A stretch of DNA of 7,329 bases from Umezawaea sp039922235 (GCA_039922235.1 JBDSAJ010000095.1:1-7329); one strand, 5' to 3'; counted from the first letter of the stretch, positions 1 through 5,780 are shown. Numbers and translations: made by a program. Notes: a model not told the origin generated them from the letters alone.

Positions 1-9
1 GGCACTCTT

Positions 10-60
10 CTGTCCATTGAGGATGGACAGGGTCGTCGTCGGTGCCGTTGACCGACACCG
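10..60 (-). terminator. Tandem hairpins downstream of the MDR gene and SnoaL remnant (candidate terminator)
   Basis: Positions 10-17 (CTGTCCAT) and 23-30 (ATGGACAG) form a perfect 8-bp inverted repeat around a 5-nt loop. Positions 40-47 and 53-60 form a second stem with one mismatch (C45/A55) and a 5-nt loop. Both lie beyond the 3' end of the leftward genes, where a terminator is expected. Neither is followed by a T run on either strand, which is common for terminators in high-GC actinomycetes but makes the call uncertain. The 8-5-8 repeat could instead be an operator for a gene beyond the left edge. Confidence 0.4.
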
Positions 61-72
61 ATCCCGCAGCCG

Positions 73-147
73 TCACAACATCGTCTTGTCGTTGGCGGCG
101 GCCTCCGGCACGTCCTGCACGGCGTCCCAGTGCTCAGCGATCTTCCC
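73..147 (-). pseudogene. C-terminal remnant of a SnoaL-like (NTF2-fold) protein
   Basis: Reading leftward from about 147, one frame gives GKIAEHWDAVQ, then DVPEAAANDKTML and a TGA at 75-73. This closely resembles the end of predicted SnoaL-like aldol-condensation-type proteins (COG4922 type), which typically finish with GKI-EHWD-Q-P-SAN-MF. The pattern is seen directly; the family match is from memory. Upstream the same frame loses the resemblance and hits a stop at 156-154 inside the MDR gene, so only about 24 codons survive and no start is available. The remnant overlaps the last five codons (including the stop) of the MDR gene in another frame. It is best read as the scar of a deletion that joined two leftward genes. 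Confidence 0.6.
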
Positions 148-1102
148 GCACGGTCAGCACGATCTTGCCCGCGGTGCGGCCGGTTTCGCCCAGGGCGTGG
201 GCTTTGGCGGCCTCGGCGAGGGGGAAAGTCGCTTCGACGTGGGCGCGCAGGGTGCCGGTCTCGACGAGGTCGGCGATGGCCAGCATGCCCGCGTGGTCGG
301 CTTCGACGAGGAGCGCCTCGAAGCGGAGACCCCGTTCGGCGATCGCGGCCGCCTCCCCGGCGTCGAGGGGTACCGGCAGGATCGAGACGAGCGTGCCTCC
401 GGTGCGCAGCACGGCGAGGGAGCGGGCGCGGCCGCTGGAGTCGTACGAGATCGGGTCGAGCACCACGTCGATGTCGCTGACGGCTTGGGTGAAGTCGACG
501 GTGCGGTAGTCGATGACCTCGTCGGCTCCCAGGGAGCGGACGAAGTCGTGCTTGGCGGCGCTGGCGGTGCCGATGACGTACGCGCCGCGGGACTTGGCGA
601 TCTGCACGGCGAGGTGCCCCACGCCGCCCGCGGCCGCATGGATGAGGACCCGCTGCCCTGGCTGGACACCGGCGGTGTCCACCAGCGCCTGGTACGCGGT
701 GAGCGCGGCCAGCGGCAGGGCGCCTGCCTGGACGTGGTCGATACCGGTTGGCTTGTGGGCGAAGGAGCGGGCAGGGGCGGTGACGTACTCGGCATGTGCG
801 CCCACGCCGTCGGGGTAGGGCAGCATGCCGAAGACCTCGTCGCCGGGCTTGAACAGGGTGACGCCGACACCGATGGCTTCGACGACGCCGGAGACGTCCC
901 AGCCGAGCACGAGCGGCAGACGGGACATGGTCGCGACGTGGGCGCGGTTCTTCCAGTCGGTCGGGTTGACGCCTGCCGCGTGGACGGCGACCAGGATCTC
1001 GCTCAGCCCCGGCGCCGGTTTGGGGAGTTCGACTTCTTGGAGCACCTCGGGGCTTCCGTAGGCGTCCTGGCTGATGGCTCGCATGGTGTCGGCGTTGGTC
1101 AT
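134..1102 (-). CDS. NADP-dependent zinc-independent MDR oxidoreductase (quinone oxidoreductase-like)
   Basis: A 322-residue protein of the medium-chain dehydrogenase/reductase superfamily, quinone oxidoreductase branch. Members reduce quinones or enones with NAD(P)H in the cytoplasm; the substrate here cannot be told. The N-terminal GroES-like domain covers about residues 8-125 (HAAGVNPTDWK near 41-51, LGWDVSG near 66-72, FKPGDEVFG near 84-92). It lacks the Cys/His set that binds zinc in alcohol dehydrogenases. The Rossmann domain carries the dinucleotide motif HAAAGGVGHLAVQ at about 155-167, and the C-terminus has the usual AGKIVLTV. The length is normal. The ATG at 1102 was chosen because homology starts a few residues later. 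Alternatives are ATG at 1138 and 1084; none has a clear Shine-Dalgarno, so the mRNA may be leaderless. The gene is divergent from a GlxA-type regulator, its likely controller. The last residues (REDR) appear to be encoded by the SnoaL remnant read out of frame. Confidence 0.9.
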   Translation of the reverse strand: MTNADTMRAISQDAYGSPEVLQEVELPKPAPGLSEILVAVHAAGVNPTDWKNRAHVATMSRLPLVLGWDVSGVVEAIGVGVTLFKPGDEVFGMLPYPDGVGAHAEYVTAPARSFAHKPTGIDHVQAGALPLAALTAYQALVDTAGVQPGQRVLIHAAAGGVGHLAVQIAKSRGAYVIGTASAAKHDFVRSLGADEVIDYRTVDFTQAVSDIDVVLDPISYDSSGRARSLAVLRTGGTLVSILPVPLDAGEAAAIAERGLRFEALLVEADHAGMLAIADLVETGTLRAHVEATFPLAEAAKAHALGETGRTAGKIVLTVREDR

Positions 1103-1171
1103 GCGTCCAGCGTCGTCGTCGTTCCGCTCGGCTACCATGGCTTGATCGCCAACTTTCGACGGGATCCTGCC
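1103..1171. promoter_or_regulatory. Divergent intergenic region between the MDR and GlxA-type regulator genes
   Basis: These 69 bp separate two divergent starts and must hold the promoters of both genes unless they lie inside the coding regions. I see no convincing -35/-10 pair. CCATGG at 1135-1140 is a palindrome but too short to call an operator. The layout itself is the evidence: an AraC-type regulator divergent from an enzyme gene often controls it from the shared region. If the MDR gene starts at 1138, only 33 bp remain. Confidence 0.35.
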
Positions 1172-2128
1172 ATGGGAAACGCGCATCGAGTCGTCGTCCT
1201 CGCCGCCGACGGGGTATACCCATTCGACCTGGGCATCCCCCAGCGCGTGTTCGGTGCAGCCGACGGCCGCTACGAGGTTCTGACCTGCACCGCCGACGGT
1301 CTCCCGGTCCGCACCAACGCCGACTTCTCGATCACCGTCGAGCACGGCCCCGAGGTGTTGCGCACCGCCGACACCGTCATCATCCCGCCGTTCCACATCC
1401 CCAACCGCGAAGCACCGGCGACCGTGGGACGAGTGCTCGCGTTCGTGTCCACGGGCACGCGGATCGTGTCGACCTGCACAGGCGCCTTCGCCCTGGCCGC
1501 CGCCGGCCTGCTCGACGGACGGCGGGCCACCACGCACTGGGGCCTCACGAGCCTCTTCCGCAAGTGGTACCCGCAGGTGGCACTGGACCCGGACGTGCTC
1601 TTCGTCGACGAGGGGGACGTGCTGACCTCGGCGGGCGCCGCCTCCGGCATCGACGTCTGCCTGCACCTCGTCCGCAAGGACCACGGCAGCGAGGTCGCCA
1701 ACCACGTGGCCCGCAAGTGCGTCGTCCCCCCGTGGCGCGACGGGGGCCAGGCGCAGTACATCGAGCGCCCGGTCCCCGACGCCACCGCGAACGGGACGTC
1801 CGCCGCCCGCCAGTGGGCGCTGCAGAACCTGCACAAGCCGCTGACCCTGGCGGAACTCGCCGAGCAGTCCCACATGAGCCTGCGCACCTTCGCCCGCCGC
1901 TTCACCGAGGAAGTCGGCATGAGCCCCGGACGCTGGCTCATCCAGCAACGCGTCGACCGGGCACAGCACCTCCTGGAGTCCACCGACCTGGCGGTCGACG
2001 AGGTCGCCGGTCAGGTCGGCTTCGCAGGCGGCACGTCGCTGCGCGAACACCTGCACGCCGCCATCGGCGTCTCACCGCTCGCCTACCGGCGCACCTTCCG
2101 AGGCGCACTGGCAGGCTCACGACCGTAA
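1172..2128 (+). CDS. GlxA family transcriptional regulator (DJ-1/PfpI-like domain plus AraC-type HTH)
   Basis: A 318-residue cytoplasmic DNA-binding regulator. Residues about 6-185 form a class I glutamine amidotransferase-like (DJ-1/PfpI) domain. Its nucleophile-elbow region is STCTGAFALAAAGLLDG (100-116), with the conserved Cys at 102, followed by RATTHW (118-123). In GlxA-type regulators this domain is usually taken as a sensor rather than an enzyme. Residues about 208-308 form an AraC/XylS DNA-binding domain with two helix-turn-helix units: LTLAELAEQSHMSLRTFARRF (about 224-244) and VDEVAGQVGFAGGTSLREHL (about 275-294). The GGQAQYIERPVP linker (191-202) is typical of this subfamily. The ATG at 1172 fits the family N-terminus and has a weak GGGA about 8 bases upstream. 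The frame stays open far upstream, but that part is antisense to the MDR gene. It is divergent from the MDR gene and probably regulates it. TAA stop at 2126-2128. Confidence 0.93.
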   Translation: MGNAHRVVVLAADGVYPFDLGIPQRVFGAADGRYEVLTCTADGLPVRTNADFSITVEHGPEVLRTADTVIIPPFHIPNREAPATVGRVLAFVSTGTRIVSTCTGAFALAAAGLLDGRRATTHWGLTSLFRKWYPQVALDPDVLFVDEGDVLTSAGAASGIDVCLHLVRKDHGSEVANHVARKCVVPPWRDGGQAQYIERPVPDATANGTSAARQWALQNLHKPLTLAELAEQSHMSLRTFARRFTEEVGMSPGRWLIQQRVDRAQHLLESTDLAVDEVAGQVGFAGGTSLREHLHAAIGVSPLAYRRTFRGALAGSRP

Positions 2129-2158
2129 AATTATGTACGTCATCCCATCGGGTATGCT
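2128..2158 (+). promoter_or_regulatory. AT-rich leader element and possible -10 upstream of the first tetR
   Basis: The 57-bp gap between the GlxA-type gene and the tetR gene begins with AAATTATGTAC (2128-2138), conspicuously AT-rich in this DNA. It shares AAATTATGT-C with the island at 5796-5806. ATG-TACGT-CAT (2133-2143) is a short inverted repeat. TATGCT at 2153-2158 resembles a -10 box, with no good -35 at the right distance. This fits an autoregulated TetR promoter, but the assignment is inference. Confidence 0.35.
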
Positions 2159-2185
2159 CGGTGCCGGGTTGGTGGAGGAGGTCCG

Positions 2186-2758
2186 GTGGCACGTTACGAC
2201 AAGGAACACAAGCAGGCGACGCGGCAGCGGATCCTCGACACAGCAGGCCAACGGTTCAAGACCGACGGCATCGACGGCTCCGGCGTCGCCACGTTGATGG
2301 CGGACGCGGGACTGACCAACGGCGCGTTCTACGCCCACTTCGCGTCCAAGGACGACCTCGTCGCCAACGTCGTCGCCGACCAGTTGGGTTCCCAGGCGGC
2401 GAGTTTCGCCGAACTGCCACCCGGCCCGGAGGGCCTCGAGCAGTTCCTGCGCGAATACCTGTCGCCCCAGCACCGGGACAACCCCGGCGTCGGATGCCCC
2501 GCTGCCGCGCTGCTCGACGAGATCGGGCGCTGCGCGACCGGGACCAAGGACGCCTACACCGAGGGTGCGCGGGTCATCCTGGACGAGATCGCCGTCCGCC
2601 TGGCTCCCGAGGATCCGCGGTCCGCGTACGGGAAGGCGCTCGCGCTGTACACGATGGCGGTGGGCACGCTGCAGCTCTCCCGCGCCCTGTCCGACCCGGA
2701 GTTCGCCGACGAGGTCCTCGAACAGGGCATCCAGAACGCACTCGTGTCCCTGCGCTGA
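2186..2758 (+). CDS. TetR/AcrR family transcriptional regulator (paralogue 1)
   Basis: A 190-residue one-component repressor, the normal TetR length. Residues about 10-57 are the TetR N-terminal DNA-binding domain: helix 1 around TRQRILDTAGQRF, and the helix-turn-helix at about 32-52 (GVATLMADAGLTNGAFYAHF) followed by ASKDDL. The C-terminal ligand-binding domain contains GCPAAALLDEIGRC, typical of one AcrR-like subgroup; the ligand is unknown. The start is GTG at 2186, supported by the strong Shine-Dalgarno GGAGGAG at 2174-2180 with a 5-nt spacer. It is very close to the second TetR at 3655-4281: by eye about 50 of the first 62 residues are identical, and AALLDEIGRC and GTLQLSRAL are shared. 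It lies downstream of the GlxA-type gene on the same strand and converges on the crotonase gene. Self-repression through the upstream AT-rich element is plausible but unproven. Confidence 0.93.
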   Translation: MARYDKEHKQATRQRILDTAGQRFKTDGIDGSGVATLMADAGLTNGAFYAHFASKDDLVANVVADQLGSQAASFAELPPGPEGLEQFLREYLSPQHRDNPGVGCPAAALLDEIGRCATGTKDAYTEGARVILDEIAVRLAPEDPRSAYGKALALYTMAVGTLQLSRALSDPEFADEVLEQGIQNALVSLR

Positions 2759-2788
2759 GCCGCGTCCGCGGGCTGGGCCATGACGTGT

Positions 2789-2806
2789 TCCCGCTTGACT
2801 GCGGGG
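2789..2806. terminator. Candidate bidirectional terminator between convergent tetR and crotonase genes
   Basis: CCCGC (2790-2794) and GCGGG (2801-2805) form a perfect 5-bp stem around a 6-nt loop, extended by a T-G wobble pair (2789/2806). It sits in the 57-bp gap between two convergent stops, the expected place for a shared terminator. A second short dyad, CCGCG-TC-CGCGG at 2760-2771, follows the tetR stop at once. Neither has a clear T tract, so this rests on position and symmetry. Confidence 0.4.
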
Positions 2807-2815
2807 TGGAAACGA

Positions 2816-3658
2816 TCAGAGGTCCTGGTTGGCCAGGCCGACGTACTCGCCCAGCTGGTATTCGACGTCCAGGCCCTTGTCGGCGAACAGTGCGCCGAGC
2901 GCCGCGGCCCGAGCCAGGAGCGCGGGACGGGTCAGTGAGTCCGCGAACTCGCCGTAGGAAGCGATCAGGTCGGCGTCCGGCGGCAGGGTGGCCCGGCCGA
3001 CCATCGCCTTGGCGGTCGCCAACGCCTGCCGGTCGAAGGAGGCGAGGCGAGCGACCGTCGCGTCGACGAAGGCGTCGAGTTCCGCGTCCGGCAGGGCTCG
3101 CGTGACCCATCCCCAGCGCTCGGCCAGGTCTGCGTCGTAGTCGGCGCTGCCGAGGATCGCCTCGAGCGCCCGGTCACGGCCGATGAACCGCGGGAGTCGC
3201 TCGGCTCCACCGCCGCCGGGGACGAGGCCGATGCCGACCTCGGGCTGGCCGAAGATCGCCTTCTCCCGACTGGCGTACCGCAGGTCGCAGGCGAGGGCCA
3301 GTTCGTTGCCCGCACCGCGGGTGCGGCCCCGGATGGCCGCGATGCTGACGTACGCGGCCTTGCTCAACCGCAGGACCACGTCGGTCCAGACCGGCGCGTC
3401 GTCCTCGTGCTCGGGCACGGGCAGGTTGCCCGCGTCGGCGGCGTCGAAGTGGTTCATGAAGAAGTCGGGGACCTCGCTGGAGAAGACGACCACCTGGATG
3501 TCGGGGTCCTCGTCGAGGCCGCGGACGATCTCGTGCAACGCCACCGCGGTCTCGGAAACCACCAGGTTCACCGGAGGATTCGCGAACGTGATCCTGGCGG
3601 TTCGCGGGGTCGTGCGATCGAGGCGGATCGTGCTGGACTGGCTCATCGGATGGCTCAT
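2816..3658 (-). CDS. Enoyl-CoA hydratase/isomerase family protein (crotonase fold)
   Basis: A 280-residue protein of the crotonase superfamily, which acts on acyl-CoA thioesters, most often by hydrating trans-2-enoyl-CoA. The core runs from about residue 10 to 200. The oxyanion-hole and active-site segment AAIRGRTRGAGNELALACD (107-125) keeps the Glu equivalent to the first catalytic glutamate (E119). FGQPEVGIGLVPGGGGAERLPR (136-157) keeps the second (E140). Both being present favours a hydratase, but the substrate is not identifiable. The start at 3658 overlaps the upstream tetR stop as ATGA, with no separate Shine-Dalgarno, so translation is probably coupled; an internal ATG at 3646 is the alternative. 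The C-terminal helical part (about 230-280) is of normal length for the family. As the second gene after a TetR regulator, it is probably repressed by that protein. Its partners could be the nearby SDR and MDR oxidoreductases. Confidence 0.9.
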   Translation of the reverse strand: MSHPMSQSSTIRLDRTTPRTARITFANPPVNLVVSETAVALHEIVRGLDEDPDIQVVVFSSEVPDFFMNHFDAADAGNLPVPEHEDDAPVWTDVVLRLSKAAYVSIAAIRGRTRGAGNELALACDLRYASREKAIFGQPEVGIGLVPGGGGAERLPRFIGRDRALEAILGSADYDADLAERWGWVTRALPDAELDAFVDATVARLASFDRQALATAKAMVGRATLPPDADLIASYGEFADSLTRPALLARAAALGALFADKGLDVEYQLGEYVGLANQDL

Positions 3659-4281
3659 TTCGTGGTTGTCGCTTCGAGACGAATGGCGTCTTGGATGTGC
3701 TGCTCAGCGCCCAACAGGGCCAAAGCCGTGCGGACGCCCTGCTCCAGGAGGTCATCGGAGAGCTGTCGGTCCGTCAGAGCGCGGGAGAGTTGCAGCGTCC
3801 CGGCCAGCTGACCGAGCAGGCCGAGCGCCTTCACGCGGGCCGAGGGCGGGTCTTCGGGTGCCATGCGGGCGGCGATGCCGTCGATGAGGACCAGCACGCC
3901 GTCGGTGTACGCCTGCTTGGTGGCGTCCGCGCAGCGCCCGATCTCGTCGAGCAGGGCGGCATTGGGACAGCCGTCACCGGGATTGCCCCGGTGGTGCGCC
4001 GACAGGTACCAGCGCACGATCTGTTCGAGGCCTGCCCGACCGGGCTCCGCCTGCGCGACGACGGCCGCGTTCAGCGTGTGCAGCTGGTCGGCGATCGCGA
4101 TGGCGACGAGGCTGTCCTTGGAGGCGAAGTGGGTGTAGAAGGCACCGTTGGTCAGGCCCGCGTCCTTCATGAGCGTCGCGACCCCGGAACCGTCGATGCC
4201 GTCCCGCTTGAGCCTGCGGCCTGCCGTCGCGATGATCCGCCGCCTCGTCTCCTGCTTGTGCTCCTTCGCGTACCGCGCCAT
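3655..4281 (-). CDS. TetR/AcrR family transcriptional regulator (paralogue 2)
   Basis: A 208-residue TetR-family repressor, opening MARYAKEHKQETRRRI. The helix-turn-helix lies at about residues 32-52 (GVATLMKDAGLTNGAFYTHF), followed by ASKDSL. The ligand domain carries GCPNAALLDEIGRC and GTLQLSRAL, as in the TetR at 2186-2758, so the two are clear paralogues. This copy has about 18 extra C-terminal residues (GAEQHIQDAIRLEATTTK). ATG at 4281 was chosen because AAGGAGGA lies 4-5 nt upstream (4293-4286) and the paralogue starts at the same residue; an in-frame start 10 codons earlier would bury that ribosome site. A perfect 6-5-6 palindrome at 4303-4319 sits just upstream, suggesting autoregulation. 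The stop overlaps the crotonase start by four bases, giving a regulator-enzyme operon. Confidence 0.93.
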   Translation of the reverse strand: MARYAKEHKQETRRRIIATAGRRLKRDGIDGSGVATLMKDAGLTNGAFYTHFASKDSLVAIAIADQLHTLNAAVVAQAEPGRAGLEQIVRWYLSAHHRGNPGDGCPNAALLDEIGRCADATKQAYTDGVLVLIDGIAARMAPEDPPSARVKALGLLGQLAGTLQLSRALTDRQLSDDLLEQGVRTALALLGAEQHIQDAIRLEATTTK

Positions 4282-4302
4282 GCGTTCCTCCTTCGCAGCC
4301 AG

Positions 4303-4319
4303 GACTTGCACTCCAAGTC
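4303..4319 (-). promoter_or_regulatory. 17-bp palindrome upstream of the second tetR (candidate operator)
   Basis: On the plus strand GACTTG (4303-4308), CACTC, CAAGTC (4314-4319) is a perfect inverted repeat with 6-bp arms and a 5-bp spacer. It ends 22 bp upstream of the tetR start codon and 10 bp before its Shine-Dalgarno. Size, symmetry and position suit a TetR-family operator used for autoregulation. On the minus strand it reads GACTTGGAGTGCAAGTC. CTTGGAGTG also resembles half of the sites used by MerR-family regulators, so an outside regulator is possible. It overlaps the stop codon of the upstream propeller pseudogene by two bases. Confidence 0.5.
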
Positions 4320-4790
4320 AGTTCGTCGTGCCGGCGAGCAGGGCGGTGACGTTGATCTTCCCCATCTGCAGTTTCGCGTCGTGGGGCTCGAGGACCCCGC
4401 CGTCGGTGATGTACAACCGGTCGCCGCGAACCGCGGTCGCGGACGGGGAGGCAAGACCGTCCACAGTGGTCAGAACGGGCTGGTGGGTGCCGTTCGGGTA
4501 CACCACCACGATCCGGTCCGGACCGTTCTGCGACGAGGAGCCGTTCTGCGCCACGAGCACCACATCGGCCCAGAGCGCCAGGAAGCTGAGGTCGTCGATG
4601 TTGGGCAGGCCGCCCGTGACCAGGCGGATGGGGCCTGCCGCGCCGGTGCCGGTGACCGGTACCCGCAGCAGCGTTCCCTGGTTGAAGTTGCTCACCCACA
4701 AGGCGCCGTTGTGGACCTGAGCCCGTTGGCACCGATCGGCAGGGCTTCGGTGAACACCGGCGCGAGAGCCTCCCCCTGAACCGATCGCGT
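4318..4790 (-). pseudogene. SMP-30/gluconolactonase-like beta-propeller gene, 5'-truncated and frameshifted
   Basis: The last 127 codons (4701-4321, stop at 4320-4318) read smoothly: LWVSNFNQGTLLRVPVTG, then GLPNIDDLSF, DRIVVVYPNGTHQPVLTT, SPSATAVRGDRLYITDGG and INVTALLAG. These are blade repeats of the secreted SMP-30/gluconolactonase/LRE-type propeller family. Just upstream, another frame reads ALAPVFTEALPIGANGL and then meets a stop, while the downstream frame resumes with VHNGALWVSN. Family members read NGLKVHNGA-W-SN without a break, so exactly one base is missing near 4717-4719. Upstream of about 4770-4790 the resemblance ends and another gene tail begins, so the first half, including any signal peptide, is gone. 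The family is about 300 residues; about 155 remain. A sequencing error could explain the frameshift but not the missing 5' half. Confidence 0.75.
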
Positions 4791-4798
4791 GCGTCCAC

Positions 4799-4899
4799 TC
4801 AGCCGCCGTTGAGCGCTTCGGCCAGTGCGGTGGTCTGTGCCTCGACGAAAGCCTGGGAGAGGTCGTCGTAGCGGGCAGGCACGGCCAGCGGGGTGAGCG
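4799..4899 (-). pseudogene. Short 3' remnant of an unidentified gene
   Basis: Between the SDR stop and the propeller remnant, one minus-strand frame reads TLTPLAVPARYDDLSQAFVE and then AQTTALAEALNGG, ending at a TGA at 4801-4799. By hand about 85% of its codons end in G or C, the level of the neighbouring genes, so it looks like real coding sequence. There is no ATG; in-frame GTG codons have no ribosome site. Further upstream the frame overlaps the SDR gene, where it cannot be the coding frame. I do not recognise the protein. The amphipathic Ala/Leu-rich end suggests a C-terminal helix. It is probably what a deletion left of a gene once located here. Confidence 0.45.
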
Positions 4900-5715
4900 T
4901 CAGTTCGGCATCCGGTTGAACCTGCGGATGACGCGGTCGAAGATCCGGGCCGGGGCGATGCGGTGCACCGCGTTGATGGTCCGGGCGGTCGTGCCTGCGG
5001 TGCGCCGCAGTTTCGGGTTCCGGTCGGTGGCCGCCGCGACGATCACCTTGGCGACGACGGCGGGGTCGTCGCCGCTGGTGAGGTTCTTCGCCAGCAGGTC
5101 GTCGTAGTTGCGCCGTCCCGCCGCGTAGAGCGGCATGGGGGTGTCGGCCTCGACACTGTGGCCGGCGAACGGCGTGTTGATCGGGCCGGGCTCGACGAGC
5201 AGGATGCGGACGCCGTGCTCGCGGACCTCGTGGTCCAGCGACTGGGAGTAGCCCTCGACCGCGTGCTTGGTCGCGACGTAGACGGTCATGAAGGGGCTGG
5301 GGACGAACCCGCTGAGGGACGAGACGTTGATGATGCGTCCCTGCCGTTGGGCCCGCATGTGCGGCAGGACCGCCTTGGTCATCCGCATGACGCCGTAGAC
5401 GTTGATGTCGAAGATGTCCTGCGTCTGGGTGATCGAGAACTCCTCGGCTGCGCCGGTTGAGCCGACGCCGGCGTTGTTGACCAGGACGTCGATGTGCCCG
5501 AACTGGTCGATCACCTGCTTGACCGCTGAGGCGATCGATTCGTCGCTGGTCACGTCGAGGTCGAGGTAGCTCACCCCGGTCGGCGGGGTGGCTCGTGCGG
5601 TGTCGCGGCCGGTTCCGATCACCTCGAAACCCGCGGTGGCCAGTGCGATCGCTGTCGCCTTGCCGATGCCTGAGGTGGCACCTGTTACGAGTGCGACCTG
5701 CCGAGTTCCTGCCAT
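4900..5715 (-). CDS. Short-chain dehydrogenase/reductase (SDR) family oxidoreductase
   Basis: A 271-residue classical SDR, a cytoplasmic NAD(P)(H)-dependent oxidoreductase that interconverts alcohols and ketones; the substrate is unknown. Motifs are complete: cofactor-binding TGATSGIG (11-18), TGRD (35-38, after beta-2), DLDVTS (52-57), NNAG (80-83), the structural Asn in FDINVYG (N105), catalytic Ser in NVSSLSG (S133), the YVATK active site (Y146, K150) and the PGPINTPF loop (177-183). A Gly then Arg after beta-2 (GTGRD) hints at NADPH, which is inference. ATG at 5715 is preferred over the adjacent GTG at 5718 because AGGAG (5726-5722) stands 6 nt from the ATG but only 3 nt from the GTG. It is the first gene of a leftward series that continues through two remnants to tetR and the crotonase gene, and may be co-transcribed with them. 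A possible promoter with an overlapping palindrome lies at 5744-5780. Confidence 0.93.
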   Translation of the reverse strand: MAGTRQVALVTGATSGIGKATAIALATAGFEVIGTGRDTARATPPTGVSYLDLDVTSDESIASAVKQVIDQFGHIDVLVNNAGVGSTGAAEEFSITQTQDIFDINVYGVMRMTKAVLPHMRAQRQGRIINVSSLSGFVPSPFMTVYVATKHAVEGYSQSLDHEVREHGVRILLVEPGPINTPFAGHSVEADTPMPLYAAGRRNYDDLLAKNLTSGDDPAVVAKVIVAAATDRNPKLRRTAGTTARTINAVHRIAPARIFDRVIRRFNRMPN

Positions 5716-5743
5716 CACGGGCTCCTGACGCTTTGGATTACGC

Positions 5744-5780
5744 TCGTACGACCATACGATGGTGGCGACTTCGAGGACAA
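5744..5780 (-). promoter_or_regulatory. Candidate SDR promoter with overlapping palindromic operator
   Basis: On the minus strand TTGTCC (5780-5775) and TATGGT (5756-5751) are 18 bp apart and match the vegetative consensus at four of six positions each. The -10 lies inside TCGTATGGTCGTACGA (5759-5744), an inverted repeat with 5-bp arms TCGTA/TACGA and a 6-bp spacer; TCGTACGA (5744-5751) is itself a perfect 8-bp palindrome. CCAT-ACG-ATGG (5752-5762) adds another dyad. A repressor bound here would block the promoter. The motifs are visible; their use is inference. Confidence 0.4.

Noticed and set aside
1100..1138. Alternative MDR start at 1138 (12 extra residues).
   Set aside because: The extra residues (VAERNDDDAGR) are not family-like, and this start would leave only 33 bp for two divergent promoters. 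It cannot be excluded, since neither start has a clear ribosome site.
17..1171. Long in-frame extension upstream of the GlxA-type regulator, giving a 703-residue reading.
   Set aside because: It is antisense to the MDR gene and shows no domain. The regulator's own fold begins at the ATG at 1172.
1103..2056. Extension of the MDR frame across the GlxA-type gene on the minus strand, giving a 640-residue reading.
   Set aside because: The MDR family starts at about 1102. The added part is antisense to a complete regulator gene and has no recognisable motifs.
2147..2151. CCC-ATC-GGG dyad around 2145-2153 as the operator of the first tetR.
   Set aside because: The arms are only 3 bp and GC-rich, too short to separate from chance.
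1564..3105. A 513-residue plus-strand frame across three genes.
   Set aside because: Arg/Pro/Gly-rich composition typical of out-of-frame high-GC DNA; it overlaps three well-supported genes.
3691..4779. A 362-residue plus-strand frame opposite tetR and the propeller remnant.
   Set aside because: No motifs. The opposite strand encodes an unmistakable TetR and propeller blades.
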